Notes: a model not told the origin generated them from the sequence alone. DNA of 64,000 nt from Poriferisodalis sp965262965 (GCF_965262965.1 NZ_OZ253573.1:3844001-3908000), one strand, 5' to 3'; positions 1 to 9,638 are shown, numbered from the stretch's first letter. A program made the numbers and translations.

Positions 1-939
1 GACTGGATCGCGTCGTTCCCGCCGTTCAACAATCAGCCCACCCAGTACCGCGTGAGCGTCGACGGTGAGCAGCGATGGTTTGCACAGTGCGGCTTCGAAG
101 CGTTGGCCGTTCGTTGGCTGTTCCCCGGCAAGACCGTCACGGTCGAGGCGCCATGCCTAGTCGGCGACGAGCCGCTGCGAATTGAGATGCGAGACGAGGA
201 GATTCTGTCGATCGAGCCGGCCACCATGGTTGGCTACACCCGCAGCCAGGTCGGCGGGGACGCAGCCAACCGGCCCTTCCGCTGAGCGGGCATGAACCTC
301 TTCCGGTCGGAAGAGCACGCCCGCCGATGGGAAGAGTTCGAGCCGAAGATGGCCGCCATGCTGCACCCCGTGCAGTGGTGGGCCGACACCTTCGCAACGC
401 CGATGTTTCGCGCCCGCGCGCGAAGCGACTTCATCAGCTGGGTGAGCGGCGATGAGGGCGCGACGGCATTCGCTGCGCTGCGAGAGCGCCTGACCCCGCC
501 ACGTCCCGATGTCCAGGCAACGGTCGCCGCAGTGACTGCGCTGAGCCAGGTCGACGTGTCGGTGATCGATGGGGCGTCACCGGACGACCGCACCGTCGAG
601 CAGCACCTCATGCGGGCATGGCCCGCCGCGGTGCCCATCGACGAAGTGCGCCAGTGGCGGCACACGGCCGCCGCCATGATTGTGGCGATCCCGTCGGATC
701 CGCCCCCCGATGTCGACGCTGCGATGTGGATCGACACCCGGCGCTCGGCCGTGCGAGATGTCCAGGCAGCCGATGGCTGGCTCAAGCGCGCCGAGCCCGG
801 GGCCGGCGACCCACGCTTGACCGAGCGACTCCGACAGATGGGCTGGCAGGGCGAACTTCCCGACCAGCCAGCATGGACGGCGATGGAGCAAGCGGCGCGT
901 GCCATCTTGCAGTGCCGCCGCCTCTCGCTGCTTATCTGA
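1..939 (+). CDS. MerB-like organomercurial lyase homologue, predicted selenoprotein (5' end cut by window edge)
   Basis: Frame 1 is open from base 1 to a TGA at 283-285 and continues in the same frame to the stop at 937-939. The first part resembles the alkylmercury lyase (MerB) core: a cysteine at codon 30 in the motif CGFEAL, matching MerB Cys96-x-x-Asp99 (here Cys-x-x-Glu). The part after the TGA starts AGMNLFRSEEH and matches the block that in homologues reads CxxMxLFRSEEH, so the TGA falls on the second catalytic cysteine (Cys159 of MerB). The spacing is 65 codons here and 63 in MerB. A SECIS-like hairpin starts at the next base. I infer UGA is read as selenocysteine. About 140 C-terminal residues after the MerB-like part are unfamiliar. 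MerB cleaves carbon-mercury bonds; the true substrate here is unknown. Alternative: a nonsense mutation or sequencing error. Confidence 0.75.
286..324 (+). promoter_or_regulatory. Candidate bacterial SECIS element directly after the in-frame TGA
   Basis: Immediately after TGA 283-285, GCGGGC (286-291) pairs perfectly with GCCCGC (319-324). An internal loop (292-297 / 316-318) separates this from a second perfect helix, CTCTTCC (298-304) with GGAAGAG (309-315), closed by the loop GGTC (305-308). The apical loop starts 19 nt after the TGA, and GGUC is also found in the E. coli fdhF SECIS loop, where it contacts SelB. Thirteen perfect base pairs in 39 nt, starting at the base after the stop codon, are hard to explain by chance even at this GC content. 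Confidence 0.8.
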
Positions 940-984
940 CCCAACGCTGCAGGGACGACTCGCCCGCCGGCACCGGCTCGCCTC

Positions 985-2259
985 CTAGCCGGCCAGCTTC
1001 AGCACCGCGTTGAGGGTCGCTTGCGCTCCTGTGACTGCGTGCTCGGGCAGGATCGACTCGGCCTCGTTGTGCGACAGGCCGTCGGCACAGGGAATGAAGA
1101 GCATCCCGGCGGGGGCGACCTGTGAGACATAGCAGGCGTCGTGGCCAGCCCCTGAGGTGATGTCGACCGGATCAAATCCCGTTGCCACTGCGCCTGCACG
1201 CAGCGCCTCGGTCACGGTCGGGTCGAAGACGATCGGCGGCGAATACCAGATTGGGGTGATCTGCGGGTGGGGGAGCGAACGCCCGCTTTCGGGCTGGAGG
1301 CCGAACGCCGGGCCGTCGGCGAAGGCCAGCAGCTCGTCGTGCATTGCCTCCAGCTCCGTGGCGTCGGGATGCCGCAGGTCAACCGTGAGGGTGACCGAGC
1401 CCACCACGGTGTTGCGCGAGCCGGTGCCAACCGCAAGCGTGCCCACCGTTGCGCGGCCCGCTGGCGCCCGACGACCCGCGATCTCATCGGCCTCGCACAC
1501 GAGTCGGGCCGCAGCCAACATTGCATCGCGACGGTGCTCCATCGGCGTGCTGCCGGCATGTGCTGAGCGGCCTTCGATGTTGACGTCGTACCAGCGGATG
1601 CCCTGCACCCCGGTCACCGCACCGAGCGTCACGTCGGCTGCCTCCAGGATCGGGCCTTGCTCGATGTGCGGCTCGATGTAGTGCCCGATCGGACGGCGGC
1701 CGGCACCGTCGGGTGCACCGCACGTCTCGTCGCCCGCGTAGCCGATGCGTTCGAGTTCATCGCCGAGCGTGGTGCCGTCCACCCCAGGGGCTGCGAGGCC
1801 CTCGTCCAGGCTGAACGCGCCCGCATAGACGCCCGAGCCGATCATGGCGGGCGGGAACCGTGCCCCTTCCTCGTTCGTCCACGACACGACTTCTACTGGC
1901 GCCGCTGTCCTCACGTCGTTGTCGTGCAGCACTCGCAGCACCTCGAGGCCCACCATCACGCCGTAGGCGCCGTCGTACTTGCCACCGGTGGGCTGGCTGT
2001 CGAGGTGGCTGCCGATCACCACCGGCGCACGCTGCGGTTCGGTGCCCTCGCGGCGGGCGAACAGGTTGCCCATCTGGTCGATGTGGACGGTGCAGCGCAG
2101 CTCGTGCACCCACGCCACGAACCGGTCACGTCCCGCCCGGTCCTCGTCGGTGAGCGCCACCCGGGCTACTCCGCCCGCGGGCGTTGCGCCGATCTCTGCG
2201 AGTTCGTGCAGCGTTCGCCACAGGCGCTTGCCGTCCACTGTGTACGTGGATGAGTTCAC
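985..2259 (-). CDS. M20-family Zn-dependent amidohydrolase (N-carbamoyl-amino acid hydrolase / allantoate amidohydrolase type)
   Basis: A 424-residue protein of the hydantoinase/carbamoylase branch of peptidase family M20. Metal ligands are visible in order: GSHLDS (His85), KYDGAYG (Asp96), NEEG (Glu130/131), a HIEQGP motif and a C-terminal LSHNEAE. GRSAHAGSTPM is the dimerisation-lid motif of this family. It should hydrolyse a carbamoyl or ureido amide such as an N-carbamoyl-amino acid or allantoate; the sequence does not decide between them. The GTG start at 2259 has a GGAGG ribosome-binding site about 8 nt upstream. It is convergent with the MerB-like gene and has no operon partner in view. 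Confidence 0.85.
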   Translation of the reverse strand: MNSSTYTVDGKRLWRTLHELAEIGATPAGGVARVALTDEDRAGRDRFVAWVHELRCTVHIDQMGNLFARREGTEPQRAPVVIGSHLDSQPTGGKYDGAYGVMVGLEVLRVLHDNDVRTAAPVEVVSWTNEEGARFPPAMIGSGVYAGAFSLDEGLAAPGVDGTTLGDELERIGYAGDETCGAPDGAGRRPIGHYIEPHIEQGPILEAADVTLGAVTGVQGIRWYDVNIEGRSAHAGSTPMEHRRDAMLAAARLVCEADEIAGRRAPAGRATVGTLAVGTGSRNTVVGSVTLTVDLRHPDATELEAMHDELLAFADGPAFGLQPESGRSLPHPQITPIWYSPPIVFDPTVTEALRAGAVATGFDPVDITSGAGHDACYVSQVAPAGMLFIPCADGLSHNEAESILPEHAVTGAQATLNAVLKLAG

Positions 2260-2439
2260 CGTGTTCGCCTCCGTCGCTGGGCCGGCGATCTGCCGACGCT
2301 CAGCCGTAGTGTCGCTGGCCCCGACCGTCGGCGCTCAGCGGAGCGGTTCCAAGAGGTGAGCTCAGGCGGGGTGACGCCAAGGCGTCCAAGCTCGGGGAGC
2401 GGCAGCCGTACTGCGGGGAATCGTGTTGTACCCCCTCCC

Positions 2440-2445
2440 TACGGT
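2440..2445 (+). promoter_or_regulatory. Leaderless-type -10 box of the DUF222 gene
   Basis: TACGGT lies 7 nt before ATG 2453, the TANNNT-plus-start arrangement seen at many genes here. It favours 2453 over the GTG at 2423 as the original start. Confidence 0.45.
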
Positions 2446-2452
2446 GGCTGAC

Positions 2453-3542
2453 ATGACCCCGAGCACTCAAGACCAGCGAGCTGACGGTCGGCGTGAGTCG
2501 CGTGGTTTGGCTGGGGGAGCGTGTCTGTCGCAACTGCGTGTGCAGTTGGCGCGACGCTGCGACTCTGCCGGCGTTCGTGACGCGGTGGGCGGGGCGGTGG
2601 GGCCTTTACTTGGGGTTCCGCTGGTTGACGCCAAGATGGTGCGTGCCGCCGACGAAGCCGACTTGCTGTGGTCGGCGCAGCAGGTCCAGCGCGCGCTCAA
2701 TGCGCTTGACGGCGCCCGCAGCACGCTCGCAGCCGAAGCAGCGCGACGCCAGTTGCATGTCGGCCGCGGGGAGGCGTCCGTCGCCGAGACGCTGGTGCGC
2801 GCTGCTGAAGCCGCGTGGCGCAGCGAGTCCGACGCTGAGCGGCGAGTCCGTCAGCGGGCCGCGAGGGGTGCGTCGATGTGGATCGATCGCCGTGACGGAA
2901 TGTGGCACCTGCGTGCCAAGTTCGACCCCCTGACCGGAGATCGAATCAATCGCCGCCTGATGCAGATGATCCAGCGGAACTGGCGCAGCGACAAGGACTT
3001 GGCCGAATCCCAGTGCCGCAGCGTCGCCCATCGAGCCGCCGACGCGCTTGCCCACCTGCTCATGGCACATGGTGCCCAGCCAGCAAGCGCCCCAGCGGGC
3101 GATGCCGCCACAGGCGAGGCCACAAAGGCGAGGTCGCGACCGGCGGTCTGGACTCGAGCGGGGACACTGCCGGAGATGCCCCTTCAGAGGAAGCTGAGTC
3201 GGCGGGCCATGCCCCCAACAGCGTCGTCGGGGCGGTTGTGCTCGCAGCAGCGAAGAGCTCTCGTGGGACGGTTCCAACGCTGCCGGTGCGGACTGGGTCG
3301 TGCCCAGCTCCACGCAGATGATCGTGCTCACCAGCCTGACCAACCTCGCCCTGCTCTGCCACGACCACCACCATCGCCTCCACGAGCACAACCTGGTTCT
3401 GCACACCCAAGAGGACCAACCGAGCCCGGCACCAGCTGGACAACCACACCAGCGCCACCCAGCGACCAAGCTCAGCTACCCAGATCAACTGCTCAGCTCG
3501 GTTGCTCAGCTCAATTCAGCGGGCGGGCCGACGGCGGGATAG
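2453..3542 (+). pseudogene. Decayed DUF222/HNH endonuclease (13E12 repeat family)
   Basis: From 2453 to about 3100 the frame encodes a typical DUF222 region, including a segment reading FDPLTGDRINRRLM followed by an alanine-rich helix ending DALAHLL. It then turns into low-complexity sequence. The HNH remnant (LTNLALLCHDHHHRLHE) is in another frame at about 3246-3542, and the usual upstream zinc-finger-like part of the HNH domain is missing. At least one frameshift and a deletion are therefore needed to explain it. The 3' end overlaps the convergent gltD gene. This family occurs in many copies in actinobacteria; a second damaged copy is at 45386-46999. Confidence 0.75.
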
Positions 3543-4968
3543 GGCGGGGGAGGGCGGTGTGGCCCATGAGTGCCGCGTCAACCGCAGCTGCGCACGCACG
3601 GCCTTCGGCGATGGCCCACACAATCAGGCTCTGGCCGCGGCCCATGTCGCCGCAGACCCAGACACCGTCCACCGAGGTCCGGTAGTCGTCATCGCGCATC
3701 ACGTTCGAGCGAGCGTCGGTCTCGGTACCGAGCTGGGCCAGCAGTCCCTCTTGCTGAGGTCCGACAAAGCCCATCGCCAGCAACACCAGTTCGCACTCGA
3801 GTTCGAAGTCCGAGCCCTCGACTTGGGCGAAACGGCCGTCGGCGAAGACCACTTCGTGTGCTCGCAGGGCTCGCACCGCGCCCGAGCTGTCCCCGAGGAA
3901 ATTCTCGGTGTTCACCGAGTACACCCGGTCGCCGCCTTCCTCGTGCGCTGAGGACGTCCGGTAGATCATCGGATACGTCGGCCACGGATTGGCGGCCGCA
4001 CGTTCGGTCGGTGGCCTCGGCATGATCTCGAATTGATGCACCGACGCAGCGCCCTGGCGGTGTGCAGTGCCCAAGCAGTCCGCTCCGGTGTCGCCGCCGC
4101 CGATGATGACGACGCGCTTGCCCGCAGCGCTGATCGGGGTGTCACCGGGATCCAGGTCGCCCTCCTGAGCCTTGTTCGCCCACGGAAGGTATTCCATCGC
4201 CTGGTGTATGCCGTCGAACTCGCGGCCTGGAATCGGCAGGTCGCGCCATTGGGTGGCGCCCCCCGCCAGCACGAGAGCGTCAAAGCTGGCCTGCAGCTCG
4301 GAGGCCGGAATGTCGACACCCACCTCGACTCCGGTGCGGAACTTTGTCCCCTCGGCGCTCATCTGGTCGAGCCGCCGCTCGATGTGGCGCTTCTCCATCT
4401 TGAACTCAGGGATGCCGTAGCGCAGCAGGCCGCCGAGGCGGTCGGCACGCTCGAACACGGTGACGTCGTGCCCGGCCCGGGTGAGCTGCTGAGCGGCGGC
4501 GAGTCCGGCCGGACCTGAGCCGACGACGGCCGCCGTGCGGCCAGTCCGCTGAGCGGGCAGTTCGGGCTGCACCCAGCCTTCGTCCCATGCCTTGTCGATG
4601 ATCGAGACTTCGACCTGCTTGATCGTCACCGGGTCAGAATTGATCCCGAGCACGCAGGCGCCCTCGCACGGTGCCGGGCACAGACGCCCGGTGAACTCGG
4701 GGAAATTGTTGGTGGCGTGCAGGCGTTCGATGGCATCGCGCCAGCGGTTGCGGTGCACGAGGTCGTTCCAGTCCGGGATGATGTTGCCCAGCGGGCAGCC
4801 GTCGTTGCAGAACGGGACGCCGCAGTCCATGCAACGGCTGGCCTGGGTGCGCAGATGACCGTCGGAGAACGGCTCGTACACCTCGCGCCAGTCGCGCAGG
4901 CGTACTGGCACCGGCCGACGCGTCGGCAGCTCTCGGCCATGGCGCATGAATCCTCGAATGTCACCCAT
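3511..4968 (-). CDS. gltD: Glutamate synthase (NADPH) small subunit
   Basis: A 485-residue flavoprotein that passes electrons from NADPH to the large subunit GltB. N-terminal iron-sulfur cysteines are in CMDCGVPFCNDGCPL (Cys46, 49, 54, 58), with further cysteines at 97, 101 and 105. The FAD motif GSGPAG is at 150-155 and the NADPH motif GGGDTG at 290-295. A C-terminal CGDMGRGQSLIVWAI segment completes FAD binding. Length is normal for the family. It follows gltB by 59 bases on the same strand, so they form an operon. The 3' end overlaps the DUF222 pseudogene on the other strand. Confidence 0.95.
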   Translation of the reverse strand: MGDIRGFMRHGRELPTRRPVPVRLRDWREVYEPFSDGHLRTQASRCMDCGVPFCNDGCPLGNIIPDWNDLVHRNRWRDAIERLHATNNFPEFTGRLCPAPCEGACVLGINSDPVTIKQVEVSIIDKAWDEGWVQPELPAQRTGRTAAVVGSGPAGLAAAQQLTRAGHDVTVFERADRLGGLLRYGIPEFKMEKRHIERRLDQMSAEGTKFRTGVEVGVDIPASELQASFDALVLAGGATQWRDLPIPGREFDGIHQAMEYLPWANKAQEGDLDPGDTPISAAGKRVVIIGGGDTGADCLGTAHRQGAASVHQFEIMPRPPTERAAANPWPTYPMIYRTSSAHEEGGDRVYSVNTENFLGDSSGAVRALRAHEVVFADGRFAQVEGSDFELECELVLLAMGFVGPQQEGLLAQLGTETDARSNVMRDDDYRTSVDGVWVCGDMGRGQSLIVWAIAEGRACAAAVDAALMGHTALPRPIPPSARPLN

Positions 4969-5027
4969 GTGCCGCCCTTGTGCTGGCTCGTTGGCGGCTG
5001 CGAATCGGGACGTCCGCCGGTGTGTTC

Positions 5028-8000
5028 TCAGCCATGCGCAGCCCCCATCACTGCCTCATCGGGGTCGAGGCCTTGCTCTGCTGCAGCGGCGCGGGCTTCG
5101 GTGACCCGGCGGTAGTCCTTGGGCATCACTTTGCGGAAGTGCCGCACCTCGCGGTGCCACCTGCTCAAGATGCGCTCGGCCGGCGCCGAACCGGTCTCTG
5201 CGGAATGCTTGCGCACGATGGCGCGGACCGTCTCAGCATCGGCGTCGTCGAGCGGGGGCTCGAGGTCGACCATCTCGGAATTCAGATTGCGCCAGAACAC
5301 GTCATCGGGGTCGTACACGTACGCCACGCCCCCCGACATTCCGGCGCCGAAGTTGCGCCCGACGCTGCCCAGCACCACGACCGTGCCGCCGGTCATGTAT
5401 TCGCATGCATGGTCGCCGACACCTTCGACAACCGCCGTGGCGCCCGAGTTGCGAACACAGAATCGTTCGCCCACGCAGCCCCTGATGAACGCCTCGCCGC
5501 CGGTGGCGCCGTAGAGGATCACGTTTCCGGCGATGATGTTGTCTTCGGCGACGAAGTCCCGATGCGTGTGCGCAGGCGGTCGCACGATCAGCCGGCCGCC
5601 TGAGAGGCCCTTGCCCAAATAGTCGTTCGCATCGCCGATGAGCCGCATTGTGAGCCCCGCAGGGACGAACGCCCCGAAGCTCTGGCCCGCTGAGCCGTCG
5701 AAGGTGAACTCGATCGTGTCCGCAGGCAGGCCCTCGCCGCCGAAAGCCGATGTGATGCGGTGGCCCAGCATCGTGCCCGCGGTGCGGTTGACATTGGTGA
5801 TCGGCACCTCGGCACGCACCCGTTCGCGGCGTTCCAGCGCGGGAGCGGCCAGCTCGATGAGGCGCTGGTCGAGCGCCCGGTCGAGGCCATGGTCCTGGGT
5901 TTGGGAGCAGAAGCGGTCCTGCGGCCACGGGGTCTCAGGTTCGACCAGGATCGGAGCGAGATTTAAGCCGTGTGCCTTCCAGTGCGCGATCGCGGTGGTC
6001 GCATCCAGCCGGTCGACACGGCCGATGGCCTCTTCGAGTGTCCGGAATCCCAACGTCGCCAAGTACTCGCGTACTTCCGCAGCGATGTACTCGAAGAAGT
6101 TCACGACAAATTCGGGCTGGCCGCTGAAGCGTTGTCGAAGCTCACGGTTCTGCGTCGCGACGCCGACCGGGCAGGTGTCGAGATGGCAGACGCGCATCAT
6201 GATGCAGCCCGACACCACCAGCGGCGCCGTCGCGAATCCGAATTCCTCTGCGCCGAGCAGCGCCGCCACGATGACGTCACGGCCGGTCTTGAGCTGCCCG
6301 TCGGTCTGCACCACGATCCGGTCGCGCAGCCCGTTGAGCAGCAGCGTTTGCTGGGTTTCGGCAAGCCCGAGCTCCCATGGCGCTCCGGCGTGCTTGAGCG
6401 ATGTCAGCGGCGATGCGCCGGTGCCGCCGTCGTGGCCGGAGATGAGCACCACGTCGGCCTTGGCCTTCGAGACGCCGGCGGCCACGGTGCCGACGCCCAC
6501 CTCGGCGACCAGCTTTACGTGGATGCGGGCGACCGGGTTGGAGTTCTTCAGGTCGTGGATGAGCTGCTTGAGGTCCTCGATGGAGTAAATGTCATGATGC
6601 GGCGGCGGGCTGATGAGGCCCACGCCCGGTGTCGAGTGGCGCGTCTTGGCGATCCACGGCCAGACCTTCGGGCCGGGCAATTGCCCTCCCTCTCCCGGCT
6701 TGGCGCCCTGAGCCATCTTGATCTGCAGGTCGTCGGCATTGGTCAGGTACTCAGACGTCACCCCGAAGCGCCCTGATGCGACCTGCTTGATGGCCGAGCG
6801 GCGCAGGTCGCCATTGGCGTCGGGCACGAAGCGGTCCGGATCCTCGCCGCCTTCGCCCGTGTTGGACTTGCCGCCGATGCGATTCATCGCGATTGCCAGC
6901 GTCTCGTGCGCTTCGGCCGAGATCGAGCCGTAGCTCATCGCTCCAGTCGAGAAGCGTTTCACGATGGCCGAGACCGGTTCGACCTCGGAGATCGAGATCG
7001 GGTCGCCGGGTGCCGGCTTCAACTCGAACAGGCCTCGCAGCGTGGCCAATTCGGCGGACTGGTCGTCCACCAGGCTCGTGTATTCCTTGAAGACCTCGTA
7101 GCGGCCGGCTCTGGTCGAGTGCTGCAGCTTGTAGACGGTCTCGGGGTTGAACAGGTGGTACTCGCCCTCGCGTCGCCACTGGTATTCGCCCCCGGCCCAG
7201 AGATCACGGTGCGCTGCTTCAGTGGGATTGTCGAGGTAGGCGAAGCGGTGACGCTGCGCGACTTCCTCCGCAATGACGTCGAGGCCGACGCCGCCGAGCT
7301 TCGACGTGGTGCCGCTGAAATAGCGATCGATCACATCGGGGCCCAGCCCGACGGACTCGAACACCTGAGCGCCGGTGTAGCTCGCCACGGTGGAGATGCC
7401 CATCTTGGACATCACCTTGAGCACGCCCTTCGAGCAGGCCTTGATGTAATTGCGCTTGGCGGCCCGCTGGTCGACCTCGGTGATCACCCCATTGCCGACC
7501 ATGTCGTCGACGGACTCGAACGCCAGGTAGGGATTGACTGCGCTGGCACCGTAGCCGAGCAGCAGCGCCATGTGATGGACCTCGCGGGCGTCTCCGCACT
7601 CGGTCACGAGGCCGACCTCAGTCCGGGTCTTGTTGCGCACCAGATGGTGATGCACCGCACCGGTGAGCAGCAACGACGGGATCGGCGCGTGCTCGGCGTC
7701 GCTGTATCGGTCCGACAGCACGATGATGCGGGCGCCCTGAGCGATGGCCTCGTCGACACGGGTGCACACGTCTGAGATGGCACGCTCCATGCCAGCTCCG
7801 CCGTCGGCGACCGCGTACAGGCCGTCCACGGCGAACGGCGCGAAGCCGGCTTGGTCCTCGTCGATGTAGAGGATCTTGGCGAGATCCTCGTTTGACAAGA
7901 TGGGGTACGGCAGAACGATCTGGCGGCACGAATGCGAGCCAGGATCGAGCAGGTTCGCCTCGGGGCCGATCGTGGCCATCGTCGAGGTGACGAGTTCCTC

Positions 8001-9638
8001 GCGAATGGCGTCGAGCGGCGGATTGGTCACCTGAGCAAACAGCTGGCTGAAGTAGTCGAAGAGCAAGCGCGGGCGTCGTGAGAGCACGGCAATCGGGGTG
8101 TCGGTTCCCATCGACCCGATGGGCTCCGCCCCGGTGCGTGCCATGGGAACGATGAGAATGCGCAGCTCTTCGGTCGTGTAGCCGAAGGTGCGCTGCCGGC
8201 GAGTCACTGACGAGTGCTGCGGCGTCAGGCTGAAGCGGGGAGGCAGATCGTCGAGGTGGGCGAGACCATCGGCCAGCCAGTCCCCGTAGGGCTCTGCCGA
8301 TACCAGGTCACGCTTGATTTCTTCGTCGGACACGATGCGGCCCGCGGCGGTGTCCACAAGAAACATGCGGCCGGGTTGCAGCCGGCCCTTCTGGACCACC
8401 TTGCTCTGCGGCACGTTGGCGACGCCCACCTCAGAGGCCATCACCACCAGGCCGTCGTCGGTCACCCAGTAGCGGGAGGGGCGCAGGCCGTTGCGGTCAA
8501 GAACCGCTCCGATGACCGTTCCGTCGGTGAAGGTGATGCTGGCGGGGCCGTCCCACGGCTCCATGAGCGACGCGTGGAACTGGTAGAAGTCCCGCTTGTC
8601 CTGCGGCATGCGGGCGTGGTTCTCCCACGCCTCGGGGATCATCATGAGCACGGCATGCGGCAGGCTGCGCCCGCCGAGGTGCAACAGCTCGAGCACCTCG
8701 TCGAAGCTGGCTGTGTCCGAGGCTGCCGGGGTACACACCGGGAACGTGCGCTCGAGGCGGTTGGTGCCGTCCACGTCGGTGAATACCGGACTCGCCAACG
8801 CCCCCTCGCGGGCCCGCATCCAATTGCGATTCCCCATGACCGTATTGATCTCGCCGTTGTGGGCCAGCATCCGATATGGATGCGCCAGCGGCCACGAGGG
8901 GAACGTGTTGGTGCTGAAGCGCGAGTGCAGCAGCGCGAGCGAAGACGCCAGGCGGGGATCGATGAGGTCGGGGTAGAACTCCGCGAACTGCCCGCACGTC
9001 AGCATCCCCTTGTAGACGAGCGTGCGGCACGACAGCGAACCGAAGTACGGGGCGGGATCGATCTCGTGCTCGGTGCGCTTGCGTGCGACGTACACGCGTC
9101 GCTCGAGGTCCATTCGGTCGAGGTGTTCAGCATCCGGAGCGGGTTGGGCGCCCCGGGCCAGCGCTGCGCTTGCCGGCGACGCAATGAACAGCATCCGAAA
9201 GACCGGCATGGGGTCGGTGGCGAACCTGCCTAGCGACGACGGGTCGGTCGGGACGTCGCGCCAGCCGAGGACGTCGAGTCCTTCGTCGGCCACGATTGCC
9301 TCGATTGCTGCCGCGGCAGCCTCAGGTTCTTGGCGCGGCAGGAAGGCGGTGCCGACGGCGTACTGGCCAGCCGGCGGCAGCTTGAAGCTGCACACCTCCC
9401 GCAGGAACGCATCGGGCACCTGGATCGTGATGCCGATGCCGTCGCCAACGTTGGCTTCGGCGCCTGTCGCGCTGCGATGATCCAGATTGACGAGGCATTT
9501 CAGGGCTTGGTCCACGACAGCGCGGCTTGGGACTCCGGACATGTCCGCCACGAAGCCGACGCCGCATGCATCGTGTTCGTAGGCCGGGTCGTACAGGCCG
9601 TGTGCCTGGGGCGGACCGTCGAGGGGCTGGGTGCGCAC
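5028..9638 (-). CDS. gltB: Glutamate synthase large subunit
   Basis: About 1536 residues, the usual length. It makes two glutamates from glutamine and 2-oxoglutarate. The N-terminal glutaminase nucleophile is the Cys in GLYDPAYEHDACGVGF (Cys25 from the chosen start), normally exposed by cleavage of a short propeptide. The FMN/2-oxoglutarate domain carries NRIGGKSNTGEGGED near residue 915, the 3Fe-4S cysteines CHLDTCPVG near 1150, and the C-terminal glycine-rich helix domain ends the protein. The open frame runs far upstream to 11213, antisense to argC, but nothing before the propeptide looks like GltB. GTG at 9638 leaves a 24-residue propeptide; a TTG at 9746 is possible. No convincing ribosome-binding site marks either. 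It is divergent from argC. Confidence 0.93.
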   Translation of the reverse strand: MRTQPLDGPPQAHGLYDPAYEHDACGVGFVADMSGVPSRAVVDQALKCLVNLDHRSATGAEANVGDGIGITIQVPDAFLREVCSFKLPPAGQYAVGTAFLPRQEPEAAAAAIEAIVADEGLDVLGWRDVPTDPSSLGRFATDPMPVFRMLFIASPASAALARGAQPAPDAEHLDRMDLERRVYVARKRTEHEIDPAPYFGSLSCRTLVYKGMLTCGQFAEFYPDLIDPRLASSLALLHSRFSTNTFPSWPLAHPYRMLAHNGEINTVMGNRNWMRAREGALASPVFTDVDGTNRLERTFPVCTPAASDTASFDEVLELLHLGGRSLPHAVLMMIPEAWENHARMPQDKRDFYQFHASLMEPWDGPASITFTDGTVIGAVLDRNGLRPSRYWVTDDGLVVMASEVGVANVPQSKVVQKGRLQPGRMFLVDTAAGRIVSDEEIKRDLVSAEPYGDWLADGLAHLDDLPPRFSLTPQHSSVTRRQRTFGYTTEELRILIVPMARTGAEPIGSMGTDTPIAVLSRRPRLLFDYFSQLFAQVTNPPLDAIREELVTSTMATIGPEANLLDPGSHSCRQIVLPYPILSNEDLAKILYIDEDQAGFAPFAVDGLYAVADGGAGMERAISDVCTRVDEAIAQGARIIVLSDRYSDAEHAPIPSLLLTGAVHHHLVRNKTRTEVGLVTECGDAREVHHMALLLGYGASAVNPYLAFESVDDMVGNGVITEVDQRAAKRNYIKACSKGVLKVMSKMGISTVASYTGAQVFESVGLGPDVIDRYFSGTTSKLGGVGLDVIAEEVAQRHRFAYLDNPTEAAHRDLWAGGEYQWRREGEYHLFNPETVYKLQHSTRAGRYEVFKEYTSLVDDQSAELATLRGLFELKPAPGDPISISEVEPVSAIVKRFSTGAMSYGSISAEAHETLAIAMNRIGGKSNTGEGGEDPDRFVPDANGDLRRSAIKQVASGRFGVTSEYLTNADDLQIKMAQGAKPGEGGQLPGPKVWPWIAKTRHSTPGVGLISPPPHHDIYSIEDLKQLIHDLKNSNPVARIHVKLVAEVGVGTVAAGVSKAKADVVLISGHDGGTGASPLTSLKHAGAPWELGLAETQQTLLLNGLRDRIVVQTDGQLKTGRDVIVAALLGAEEFGFATAPLVVSGCIMMRVCHLDTCPVGVATQNRELRQRFSGQPEFVVNFFEYIAAEVREYLATLGFRTLEEAIGRVDRLDATTAIAHWKAHGLNLAPILVEPETPWPQDRFCSQTQDHGLDRALDQRLIELAAPALERRERVRAEVPITNVNRTAGTMLGHRITSAFGGEGLPADTIEFTFDGSAGQSFGAFVPAGLTMRLIGDANDYLGKGLSGGRLIVRPPAHTHRDFVAEDNIIAGNVILYGATGGEAFIRGCVGERFCVRNSGATAVVEGVGDHACEYMTGGTVVVLGSVGRNFGAGMSGGVAYVYDPDDVFWRNLNSEMVDLEPPLDDADAETVRAIVRKHSAETGSAPAERILSRWHREVRHFRKVMPKDYRRVTEARAAAAEQGLDPDEAVMGAAHG

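Noticed and set aside
292..939. Stand-alone gene starting MNLFRSEEH
   Set aside because: The ATG lies inside the conserved MerB block and inside the SECIS-like hairpin, with no ribosome-binding site of its own; it is the downstream part of the read-through frame.
2423..3685. Intact 420-residue protein in the DUF222 frame
   Set aside because: After about residue 215 the sequence is out-of-frame low-complexity that continues antisense into gltD, while the HNH remnant is in another frame.
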